Source: Serinus canaria | Lineage: Eukaryota > Chordata > Aves > Passeriformes > Fringillidae | DNA: 64,000 nucleotides | Reading direction: 5' to 3' | Assembly (NCBI RefSeq): GCF_022539315.1 | Contig: NC_066317.1 | Location: forward strand, 30,326,048-30,390,047 | Shown: one piece after another, positions 36,934 through 49,300 of the stretch | Layout: every line of letters starts with the position of its first letter | Numbering within the stretch: the stretch's first letter is position 1 | Made by a program: the position numbers and the translations under genes | Notes under the pieces: generated by a model | Databases searched by the model: none | Seen by the model: the letters and a program-made list of their open reading frames with translations, nothing else | What the model was told of the DNA's origin: nothing

Positions 36934-39900
36934 GCTCCCAAATCCTTTTGCATATAAATGCTTCAGTAAAATGTTTTGCCCTAGTAAACTGGATGATTAA
37001 TTTACATTAGATGAACTTTGGAGCCTTTCAAGACTAAAAACATACATGAATGTAACTTTGAGGTAACATTTTGCCATAATCCAAGATTGGGACATGGAAG
37101 ATACAGTCTTTAATACCTCAGAAATTTGCTCAAGTCTCCACATTCTCACTTCAACTGCAGTAAAGTACTACTTCATTATCAACTGTCCTGCTGTTACTTT
37201 TGTAATCTCTAAACTGTGGACCTAACCCACAGAAAGAAGAATAATTATTAACACAGCAGAGAAAAGCCAAATCACACAATCCCCTCACATTGTAGTCATA
37301 TTCACAGGGTTTCCAAAAGAAAAAAAAAAGTTCTTAAAATAATGTCAGCACTGGAAAAAAGCAGCTAACCTCACAAGAAATATCACTGCTACATCAGGGG
37401 TGTTTCCCAGTACCCTATGCTCCCAGAGATATCAAAAAAAAAAAGCAGATTAATTCAAATGTTTTCAAAAAACAACTGTGCCTCAAACAGCAGCCATGAA
37501 AGAAAGGAAGCTTAAATTTGCAATGTCACACAATGCAAACTACACAAGCACATTTCCCCCTCACACCAGGTATATCTAGGAAAGATACAGATACATCAGA
37601 AGAGCAGGTGGTCTGCATTTTTACAGACACATTGCAGTGCCAAAAAGCCACATTTGCTTACTGCTGAGAATAACTGGTTTGTACTTGACATTCTGAGGAA
37701 ATTATAAACTATATTCTGCTTTAGAAATCTGTGTTCTACAGAAAACCTCTGTATCTGCTACAACAGAGAGTAAATAACATTGTTTAAAAAGATCAAATAT
37801 AATATGAATGAGGTGACTGATGTACATGTCAGATCAGTCAAAGTTCTTAATTGGTATTTCATTTCTGAGAAAAGATCTAAACAGAAGAGAAAAATCAGGC
37901 TCAATTGTATTTGTAATATGAAGACATTGAAATATTAAACAATGTCTAAAATGCCTTTTTAGCACAGCAGTCTATTTCATCTTCTAAAAAATGAGTCCTG
38001 AAAACAGGCTGCTTTGCAGTATAGCAACATATCTGCTTTTTCCAGATTAAATGTTTTGACCTACAGTAACCACAGGTTAAGTTGAATGACACAGATTTAT
38101 TTCAATCAATTGCAATTTTATCCAAGTCATCCCAGCTTATCCAGTATTTTGCCTTTCCCAAGAAGGTGCATTTATCATCTTCTGCATCTGTGCTTCCTTA
38201 TCTCCCATTTCTTTCATTTTGCCATTCCTCCACAGTAAAGGAACTGAAATCTCTTTTCTCATGCTCCCTGATTAGTTCTTACATTGCTTTCCATATCAGT
38301 TTCTCACATATTCCCTGTCTACATCCTTCCATATAGGAAGTCACAGGGACCAAACTCAACCAGCACAGCACCACTTGCTAACACAATTTTATCTAGGAAA
38401 ATTTCTGTGAATTCAGCCTGAATAATTTCAAGCACTTTGGGATTCAGAACCAAACCTCTGGTAAGCAACCTCATAAATTCTCCAAGTGACTGTGCTACTG
38501 TACACCAACACTGCCCAGTGTATGACTCAAGAAAGGTAATTTATGGGGTGAAGGGGTGCAGACAAAGATATCCTCCAAATCCTGTGCTATTGGCTGTTGG
38601 AAAAGAGCACTGAGCAGCTGGAACAAGGGTGGATGAAAATACAGTGTTATGAAGAAAGAGAACACATTATTCTGCAGCTTGACACTGAACCTGTGACCTG
38701 GCTAATGAGGAGCACCACAGACACACCTCACTGAAGCAGAGTGAGAGAATCCTCTGTTTGCAGGAGGAGAGCCCAGAGCTGGAGCTTAGCTGAAACGTTT
38801 ATCTACAGAACTCCAGATTTATGCAGAGATTAAATCCATTACTTGAGAGCACTCAACCACTGCATCTCCACGGGGGGCCTGGAGCTAAGATGTGCGTGGT
38901 GGGTCTCTGCTGTGGAAACAGCTGATTCCTGGGGTCAAAGAAGGCACCTCCAACACACTGAACAAGGGAACTGAGCACCACTACCTACCTAAGACTACCC
39001 AACACGTGCACAGATTAAATGCCAACTTTATCCTTTCAGCTTTGTTTAACAAAAAAAAAACCCTTGGGATTTTTAAGGGGAAAATGTTTTCAAGAAACAT
39101 ATTCTTTGTTTCCTGAGGCATACACGAGCAGGGAGTCCTTGGTCAGAGCAATGTTCTGAGGTCCAAAGAAGCAAAATGAGGATCACTGCTTCACTGGGGT
39201 CAAGGAGAAGATTCCCAGTGACTTCAGCAGGCACTAAGGTGTATTTTCTATGTCCACAACCATTGTACACAGCTGTACACAGCTTGTTTATTTATTTATT
39301 TGGTTTTTAAACTACTAGTCTGAAGTTACTTGTAGCTCCAAAAAAAAAAAAAAACCAACCCCAAACAAAACCCCCACAACTAACCAAAAAACTGGATCTT
39401 CTGTAGGTGTAAGGTAGGAAAGAAAATGCTTCACATCCAGTGAAACAGAGTTCTCAGGCCAACACATTCACATTCTACTACATTTTCCAGTAAAAGAATT
39501 AACTCTAATTTCACATGAACATGTGAACTAATAGATGAAATGCAGCCTAAAATCAAGAGAGGTATATGTTTCAATAGTCAAAAGTTTACCATTATTACAA
39601 TAGTCAAGCATACAGATTAAAGACCATTTTATCATTAGTGGAAGATACAGTACAGGCACTGTTACACTGAGTGACACTGAAATTATCACATTTATTAATT
39701 CCAGGAGAAAGCAAAATCTTTACATAAAATAGTAAAGAAAAACAAAGCTCTGCCACCATGTCCTTGCAACAAGCCTGAAACTCTGACACCAGGTTTAACT
39801 CTATTATGGCCAAAAAAAAAAAAAGAAGAAGGTTTAAAGCAGGATTCTCATGCCACATTTTATTCTGCAAAGGTGACAAGGATGCTGTTTGTTCACTGCA

Positions 39901-40694
39901 AGTTACTGAGACAGTAAGGCCAAGCAGTGTCCTAGACACTGCTTCTGGCCTTGGTCTTGGCAAGTCTTCAGAAAGGGCTGCTGAGGAGCTAGAGCAGCTA
40001 CAAAAGCACCAGCTCAAAAAAGATTATATTATTATTATACCTGTAGTACTAGGCAGATTTTATGTCACAGACACTAATTAGGGGATTGATACTGATCAGG
40101 GCATCCAACAGAGCCTGAAAATTACCAAGTCCATTGTGATGATCATCTGACAAAGAAGCAGGTACTCTGAGCTCATTAGGATGAGTTAAAGCATCCTCAC
40201 AGAACCCACAGGTAATGCAAGTGCAGTCACCAGACAGAGGGGAAGAACTGATCCCTGCAGCTATTGGCAAGAAAATCAGCTTTATATACAATACCTGGCA
40301 CAGACCTGTAACTCTGTTTTTGCTTCCTGCAGCTCATGAGACTACTTGTGTCAGGTCAGACACAGCCAGAGAGCTACAGGATTCATCCAGGTAAATGCTG
40401 GAAATGCTGCTTTGTGACTGCAGCAATCTCACCCAAGCACAGTAGAGGGCAAAGAGAAAAAAAAAAAAAGCCCTACCCTTTTATTTCCTGGGAAAGAGCC
40501 ATCTCTATGTTTTCCACACCATATCAGTACGGGATCTAAATCCCAAGTAATGGAGTACATAATGCGACAATGGCACTTTAGTGAAAGCTGAGATTAATAC
40601 TGACATATAAAAACTTAAAACCAGTTCAAAATATTCTTAACAAACCTTTCACTATTCTCCTGGATTTTGTGGGTTTGGTGTCCTTTTTTCCCTT
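36934..40694. other. Unique DNA, no confirmed gene
   Basis: No recognised gene or transposon. An A/C-rich block is at 39337-39391. A minus-strand frame at 40049-40291 (80 codons) contains a CTCITCGFC cysteine cluster, but nothing else links it to a zinc-binding family. A plus-strand candidate exon at 40333-40390 is discussed under findings. Confidence 0.6.
39337..39391 (+). repeat. A run leading into A/C-rich block
   Basis: A run of 14 A is followed by CCAACCCC, AAAACCCCC and similar units, with almost no G or T. Read on the minus strand it is the same kind of T/G-rich low-complexity DNA as at 3148-3325 and 4684-4770. Confidence 0.85.
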
Positions 40695-40712
40695 AAAAAA
40701 AAAAAAAAAAAA
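40695..40712 (+). repeat. Poly(A) run, 18 bases
   Basis: A simple run of 18 A preceded by a T- and C-rich stretch. No associated retroposon is recognised. Confidence 0.9.
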
Positions 40713-41263
40713 GGCTCAGTAAGCCTTCTCATATATTAGCTTTTAGGAGAAATGTTTATGGGATTCAATGTTTGCTGTCCAGTGTGAAGTTTTGAATAGC
40801 ACAATGTTAAGATGATAAATGTGTGACTAATTCAGGGATTATTTAAGTAGCATGCACAATATTACATGGACACTGCTCAGATTTCTGGAGCTAAAGATTT
40901 GCCCATGTTCCTTCAGTAAATTCCTGCTTTTACAGGGATAGAGATTAGTATTTTGTAACCAATCTGGAATGGAATGGTTTACAATATTTAATTTCAAAAG
41001 GATTGCTAGTTTTGCATTTACCTAGATACAGAACCAAAGATTCAACAATAGGCATAAATATAAGCATCCCAAAAATTGTAGCACCTTGTACATAACCTGT
41101 CACTTCACTACATTTATTTCTAAAAACTAAGCTTGATTCTAGAGTTCAAAGGTTTCCCTTCAAAATCATCATCTAAACACCAAGTTTTTCTGTTACAGCA
41201 TTTCACATAAAAATATTTCATATACATATGCCCAAATATGTATATGAAAAGCATATTTCATAT

Positions 41264-41265
41264 GC

Positions 41266-41299
<34 letters not shown>

Positions 41300-41317
41300 T
41301 GTGTATATAAACACATG
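41264..41317 (+). repeat. (TA)n/(CA)n microsatellite
   Basis: A TA run (about 41265-41291) is followed by ACACACACATGTGTATA. It is the third TA-rich array of the window. Confidence 0.92.
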
Positions 41318-44300
41318 TCCTCAAAGAAAAAAAAAAAATCCAGGCCTTCTGTTATTATATTTTTTGCCCAAAACCTAAGTTGTATTCCTAGTAACAAACT
41401 AAAAATAGCTTTTGTATTTTTTTTTTCAGGTCAGTTGAAACACACACACTTGGAGAGTTTGCCTTGATTTTTGATTGGGTGTTAGCTTAAAAATAATCTG
41501 TATCTCTCAAGGCCCACCAGAGTCAGGCAACTGCAACAGTGGCTCTTGATGGGCCAAGAACCAAAACAAGAAGCTGTACAATAAACAAAGTAGCAAGATC
41601 TGCTTCTGTTGCCAGTTTCATGGACTTTCAGGGTCTGCAACTACTATTTTTGATTTTTCTTTCATCCACCATATTCCACACTGCAAGACCACTCCATCAG
41701 CACAGTTTCTTAATCTCCAATTATTTTTAGCACATATGAAGAACAGTTTTCAAAATGTATCTATTTTAAAAAAATACATACTTCACTGACAGCAAAAAGT
41801 AGAAACACAAAATACCAGATTTTAAGCTCATGGGCCACAGAATACACATATTATAAATTTGTCCCATGCATTCACTTTGAACAGTTACTTTAAGTAGTAA
41901 CATGCTTAACATATCTCCATAAGTAACTTTTTTTTTCTCTTTCAAGCCAGAAAAGCTATGGGCTGGAAACAGAACTCCATCAGCCACTGGTCACATGATC
42001 CTGAGGACTGTTCAACAAACTTTACCCCAAAAAATAATAAGTAAAGTAAACTATCCCCATTATTAAGGGGTAAACAGGACAGATTGATGAACCAATTTGC
42101 CAGATACCCTAGAAATATGTGACTCATGGGAAAATTTTTGCTGCTGACTGATCTTGTATCCCATGTGTAGCCCAGAATGTTTTACAAGTTACATATAATT
42201 TATTGCTTTCTTGCATAAATCCTGTGTAAGGGTTTCTAAGCAAGATCAATCCTAAATGTAAAAACCAGCATTATTCAGGCAGTCTCTTTATATTGGTCAA
42301 GCAACTACTTTTACAGCCTGACAGGACCACCTGTGTGAGCTTAAGTAATAAAAGTTGCATTAAAAAGGGGAAAATAAAAATAGGAAGCATGAAGGGACAG
42401 AACAGACACAAAAGGGAAGATGAGAGTTCTAAGATTTATTTTGTAGATGCAAAAACATTGTGCAATTTGTAAACAGCTCTACTTATTTAGTGGTTTCTCA
42501 GCAAAGCAAAGGACAGTGTTTCAGGACTCCAGCCACACTTCAAAGCCTACTAACTCAGAAAAGGTAACAACCAAGTCAACAGGAAGCACCAACCATAACA
42601 ATTCAGTTGTATTCACCTCCCTGCAGAGAAAAAGAAACTCACCCCATTCTTAACATCACACCTTTTAAGATACGCAGGTGTTCTGAACTGTTTTTTCACT
42701 TCCCTCCCAACCTGGTAGGGTAGGTATGACCTCACAGAGCACAGCAGACAAGATATCTTCTAGATGCACAGATCTAGAACACAATCACCATTTACCAGCT
42801 TAGCAATTAGATGTGAAGTCTGATCCTACAAGCTCTCAGCCAGACATTCACTAGGACTGACTCCACAGGCTTTGAATGATCCCACTAGCTGTGTAAAGCT
42901 GTCTTCAAGGGATCAGAGGCTGGTCCTGCCAAGAGATGCATGCCCAACAGGGTCTCCTTCCTCTTTTATTACAGAGCAGATCAAAGAGTGAACAGAACAG
43001 GGCTGCACTGCTTCACACACAGAGGGACAACATTCACCTTTCTCTCATGCCAACACAGTATTTTAATGCTGACAGCATGTCTTAGATGATAAATTAAAAA
43101 GCTTTTAAATTCTACACCTATCTCTCTGGTTTAACTTCTCCTCAATTTAAAGCAAAATAACTCTCCTTTTATGGTATGATACAATGGGTTTCTGCAATAG
43201 ATGGCTTCCATAAGAATTCAGATAGAATGGCCTTCATCCAGCTGATTATATGAAAATTCTTTTTTTTTTTCCATATACTTGTCAAGCAATTAGAATTTTG
43301 TGGACACCGAAAATCTACATATTTATCCATGTTCCAGTTCTTAATAGGACCACCATAGTAACAGTCTGCTTTTCTACTTACAAAACAGACCAAACAAGAT
43401 AACAGTGTTGGTACAAACTTGTATGTTGGAAAAAAAAAAGACCCATGTAAAATATCTCAGAAGTCAGTGATATTTACATCAAAGAAACCTCAACAACATG
43501 AAAGCAACAACTGAAAATTGAAGCTACCTATCACCTTTATGAGAAGTTGCAAAACCCTTCTATTTATAGATACAATGAGCTTTCAAAATTCGTAAATTCA
43601 GTTTTCAGTTGGGATAATACTGTGACAGCCGACCCCAACCATGAGTTCAGCTGAACTGGGTGCATTTCTAAAATCACATTAACTACAAAATTAGAATCTC
43701 AAAAGCCACAATTCAGAGCTGCCTCAGTTAAATTTCCTCCCACTTAGATAGGCCAAGAATGGGGTATTTTTTTTTTAATAAAAATAGGGCACCAGAAAAG
43801 CCACCAAGTCACAACATTCAAAGTATTTGTTTTAGAGGTCTATCCACCAGCTGCTATGAATACTGAAGTTGATAAGGTATAATACTATTTATTCACATTT
43901 AAATTTGTGAGTTTGCAAGACTCACACTCAGTATTACATTGTGTTCATGCAACAGAAAAATAAGACTACATTTGTTGCTTTATCTCCACTAGATCTCTAA
44001 ACAAGAGGGCTTCATTATTTTGTATTCAAATCTACAATATCTATTTTAAAAAGTATCAATGAAGCCTAATAAGTACAGAACAATTATTTGACACTCTCAC
44101 AGTGTCATCCGACTGTGATAACTACTCCATTTCATAGATTCGTTTTGCTTACTTTGTTTCTAGAAACCAAAGCTGTATCAAATTCTCTTGCAAATTCGAT
44201 GAGTTCTTGAAACTTGAAATACCTGACCCTCTGAAGATTTAAAAATATTTCAAGGATTAAGCTTTAATTATATTTATTACCTGTTATGCAGGCAAAATTC

Positions 44301-46312
44301 TCCAAGTTTTGTATTTTAGCTTTACTCAAAATAAAGTGTTAAAGGTCAGCTGTAAAACAGATTTCTGGAAATCTCACAGTCAATGGGCCTCAAGTTACAC
44401 TTCACTGTAGGCTTTATGCAAACAAGAAGGGGGGAAAAAGAGGCTAGAGGGGAAGAGAATAATGGTGAAATGAGGTCTAGAAGCTGAAGTGACTGATGAT
44501 CTCTGAATAAGTACTTTATTTCTATTTTCTTAAGTTTGTATTTAGCAAATGGAATAAAATGAAAATCAACGAATCTCACCAACAGCAATACTTGCTATCT
44601 TCTGCTAGTGAAATGTGGATTATCAAAGACTAATGTTTAAAATACTATAAACCTATCAAAGTGAGCATTTCCATAATCTCCTTGAAAACTGAGATCTTAA
44701 AACCATGTTTCACAGATCTGTGATTTTTTTTCCTCAGTACAGACTATTCTTTCCACAGATTAGCATTCATTTATAGAACAACTTAAATTAAAAGTGTAAA
44801 TTTTACTCTTACCAAAAAAAATGCGAGACAAATGCATGTGCTTTGTCTTCTAAAGTGACAAGGTTCATTGGTTTGGTTTGCTGATTGGCTTGGGGTTTTC
44901 AAAAAACAAGAAGCTACTATCAATTTTTAGAGGAACAATATAAAAATCATACATTCAAAGTATGAAAATGTGAAAGGAAAGGTCCAAGGAAAAAAAAAAT
45001 CTCACAAGCACTGTCCTACCTAAACATTTGGCACATGGTCTGGTTTCCAAACAATTCTGAAAACCTGTATTAGGCTCCTGGAAAGATAAACTTGATTTAA
45101 ACAACAACAAACCACACACTCATCCCAGTTCAAATCAGTATGTGTACCATGAAAAGACTTAAAGCAGACTCAAGGAAAAAAAACCCACCATAGTTGGAAG
45201 AAGATGCACTTTTTGGGAGTTTTGATTTGAAAGAAGCCCCTCTTCTCTCAAAGATGTCAGTGCTCCACTCAAAGCTGATCTACTCAGATCTGCAAGTCAA
45301 AAATTCCTCCTGAAGGTCTTAAGGTATTTAAGGACTATTTGAGTCATATTTTAATTCTACTCAGAGATGTGTTCAAATGTATGAAATTATATACTCCTGG
45401 AGGGATCCTGAAATGACATGCTCCAGCTTTTCTCCAGGAAAAACAGACAAAAGATTTGAAATCCCTCTGATAAAGGAAAAGTCCTTTATCTGCCTCATCA
45501 TGTGCTAAGCTTGAGGAAAGAACATGAGATTTTTACTGCATTGCCAGCATAGTTTTCTAAGAGCACATGTATTTAAACATGAAAAAAGTACAGACTAATG
45601 CTTAATTAAAAGCCATCTGGGAAGTTCAGTAAAAAAACATCATCTGCATTTGGAGACAGCTCATATGATGAAAAAGTATCAGCTCAGCTCACCAGGAGCA
45701 GAGTATTTGAGTATTTCTGGATATACACTGGAGCTTTTTGGGTAGTCAGCAACTACTAACAAGAAGAGTAATAAGACACATTAGCTTTTTTCTGCTCTCC
45801 TATCTCACCAGCCAAGATAGGACTGTCATTTTGTGATGGCATAGAGGATAAACACAAATGACAATAATTACCTAGGCCAGAACTGCTGGATAAAAATCCT
45901 GGAAAACCTTGAGATTGAAGTAAACCTTCCAGTCAATGTCAAATTCCTTAAAATACAACAAAAACTTACCTTTCCTCTTGCCTATTCTGTGAACTACACT
46001 CACTTTAACAACAGAAGACAGAGAAAATGCCACCATCAATTACTTCAGTTTTGAATTATGTCAGCTCAAAAATATTCTTCTGTTTCATTACAATTTTAAT
46101 AAATGAACAGCCTTAGTCCTGAACTTGAGCAGTAACTGAGGATCCTATTACAAATATAAAATTTGCAATAAAATCAACTTTAGCTGAGTCTAACTTAGTA
46201 ATACCACACTCAGTGTCACATTCCCTGCCTCATCAGTTTAAAAACAGGACTTCCATTTTCCTGTCCAAAACCTTTAAAATCCTATTTTCATACCATTTTT
46301 CTGCATCCCATT

Positions 46313-46366
46313 AAAAACCCCACACACAGTAAGAAAAAGCCCACCCACACCACAAAACCCAAACTA
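46313..46366 (+). repeat. A/C-rich low-complexity patch
   Basis: Mostly A and C, with CACACA and CCCACCCACACC units. It belongs to the same low-complexity class as 39337-39391. Confidence 0.75.
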
Positions 46367-49300
46367 ATCACTATCCAGTGGGAATGCAGAAGAGGTTGAT
46401 TCTGAACAGACAAAACTGAAAGGAGCTGTGAAAGCAGAGGATGCAACAGCTCCACAGTTTTGACCTTTAGAAGGACCTAGCTTTTCAGCAAACATGAATT
46501 CTTTTGTATTGGAGGTGAAATGGCAAATATTTCCTGCTATTAAGGAAGGTTTTGGATTACCTTCTCCTCACTCAAAGACAAGACTTCTGATAGCTAACCA
46601 CAATGACAATAAAAAGACTGTTAAGACTATCCTGAAGCTGTGCTTAAAAGCAGATCACATTTCTATTGGGAAGAACAATAACACTGCATACATGGCCATC
46701 ACAAAAATTGCATTAAGCTTCTTTGATGGCGCAAACAATTTCAGGGCTCTGACAGCTAGGAATTATTCCTCTCCTAATTTCAGATATAAAACCAACAACC
46801 ATTGAACATGAAAACTAATGACCTTTAAAGAAAAAATAAATGCTGCTTTAAAGGTGAAGATATCTGAAAATAAAGACTGAACTTTAACCCTTTGGTGCCA
46901 TCACAACCACAGCTCCCACAAATATCCCAGGCTGACAATCATAGCTTTCCTGTCAGCTTAGTTTGGAAAGAGCCACCAGAATTTTTAACAAGGCTTTGAA
47001 TCACAGAGAGGTTTTGTCTTTGGTAACTTTCATTGATGATTCCACAACTGCAGAGTTTTGCTCCTTTATTCCCTCCATACCACATTTTCAGTTTCAGTGG
47101 GAATAGAGGATGCCACCTGGTTCATTATCATTCAAAGCCAGTGGTAGCCTTTAAGCAACCAAACAAATTTTTGTGTAGTTCAGAGCAAAAATTGTTGTTA
47201 CATGCACAGAGCCCATTTAAAAAGCACATATAAGATGCAAAACAGCATGGCTCTTCAGTTTAATATAAAATCTGATACTTTACATGGGTAGTCACGTTCA
47301 AATTACTATTTTGTAGCCAAATTTGAGTATGCAGTCATAATGCACAGGCTGTTACATCAAAACACCTTATTTGATCATACCTTTACAGTTGAACTATCAC
47401 TAGTCATGGAGCAGAAGAAATAGATCTGAACCTGTAAGATCCTCCTCACCCTGACCCCAATCTAGCAATGCACCCAAGCAGCAGCTGATCTTTCAGCACA
47501 GAGTCCCTCTGAAGAGTTTCCTTTTCAGGATCAAAGTACTCACAGCATATCAAAACAGGAGAATCACCTCCTGTCCAGTAAGTCATGCATGAGATTCACA
47601 CCTGAAACATGAATCAGCTCCATGATACTGAGTATGGCTAACTGAGGAACAAGTCTGATGTGCAATCACAGGAAAAAGAGGTCAATAAGACCTTTGAGAA
47701 GTCACCTAGGTCATGCCTTCAGCAATGACATCACTAACCAACAGCAACTACAAAATCACACAGAGGAGGAAATACCATATAATGATACCAATAACAACAG
47801 GCAGCTAGAAATGGGAAAACAGCACAAAAGGTAATTAAATTGATAAAAGGAAGCAGGAGAAACAAAAACTAAAGAAGACAGGAAAATAAAAAGATGGTGT
47901 CCTGGTTTCTAGCGTAATACTTCAGAGAAGACATAGTTGAGTCTAACATCAAAAGGCAGCTTTTACTCAAAAATTTGTGGATTAGTTATTTGTAACTCCA
48001 GCTAATTGCACATGGCATGCCCTGTGAATCGAGAGATAATTAAACACATTAAGTGACAACAATTGAATTCTAAGAATACACTTGATCCCCTTGAGGCCCA
48101 ATTTTCTCTGTTTTAATCCTGCTCACTTATTTCCACTTAAATAATAGCTTTGCTTGCCTCTGGCTGAGCAAAGTTCAGGATTACACCACTAATTAACTAG
48201 TGGCACTGGGATTTCTGGGCCTACACAAAGTAGCGAAGACTTAAGTTGAGCAAGTGCCCTAGAAACTCTGCAATGCCACTGATTTTTACTTCTTTGGAAC
48301 AGGAACTACTTTCTTGGTCCGTCTGTGGTAGGGTTACATATTTTCAAAGATTACATAGCACCAGTCAATGCAAGAATACGACCTTAGAGAGAAAGCTCCC
48401 TAAATTATGAAAGCCTCTGCAAGGTAATCTTGATTATCTGAATTCCTACTTGTATGGACTGACTCTGAGAACTTACACACAGCTCACTTGCAAATTTTTA
48501 AGCCAAATTCTTTATGGATGTCTCCACTGACTGCAAATTTAGACCTTTATGAACTTAACTGCGCCAATTCTGCCTTTGCAGAATGGTATGACCAAAGGGA
48601 AAGGGAACTGGCTATTACATGCAATTCATCTTTTCTGAGTAGAAAAAAACCCTGAGCTTCCCAAAGACTTTATCTTGATTTGAAGCTGAATATGTAAAAC
48701 ACCCAAAACCACTGTAATTGAAAATACCTTCTTAGCACATATGACACATACGCCATTACAATGTTCAGCTTGTTGTCATTAAAATGTGCAGCTCGTTGTC
48801 ACTTTATTTTGACCTCATTGAACAGTCCTGAAATAAAAAACACTTCTATGTCAACTCTCACATCTCACTGTTCAAAGATACACGTGGTACAATGCATCTT
48901 TGGGAAACTGAGTGGGAACTTTGAAACCTACCCCTTTTGGTATTCAAAAGTGATTATTATTCTTTCTGTAGGCATTCTTCTTTTCCAGGAGGTATTAAAG
49001 GGTTTTTTTCTGATTAATCTGAAGACAGCAAGTGACCACTTTTAAGAAAATCTATTTAAAATTTTTTAGTATAAAAGCTAGAGTAGAGTACTGTGTGCAT
49101 CATGGTATAAGAACTAAAAACTGTTTCAACAGCTAAAAAACCCTCCAGCTCTTGTAGCATATTTCAAGTGTTTCCAACTGTCCTATAGCCTCAGACTATT
49201 TGCAATTTCCAAAACAGTTGAAGGAAAATTAAACCCCCACCTGGACACGTTTTTTTTGTAGGGCACATTACAGGTTCCCTAAAACACTTTACCATTTCAT

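Noticed and set aside
40049..40291. Minus-strand frame with a cysteine cluster (CTCITCGFC) as a zinc-binding domain
   Set aside because: The spacing does not match a zinc-finger family I know, and no flanking ligands or splice signals support it.
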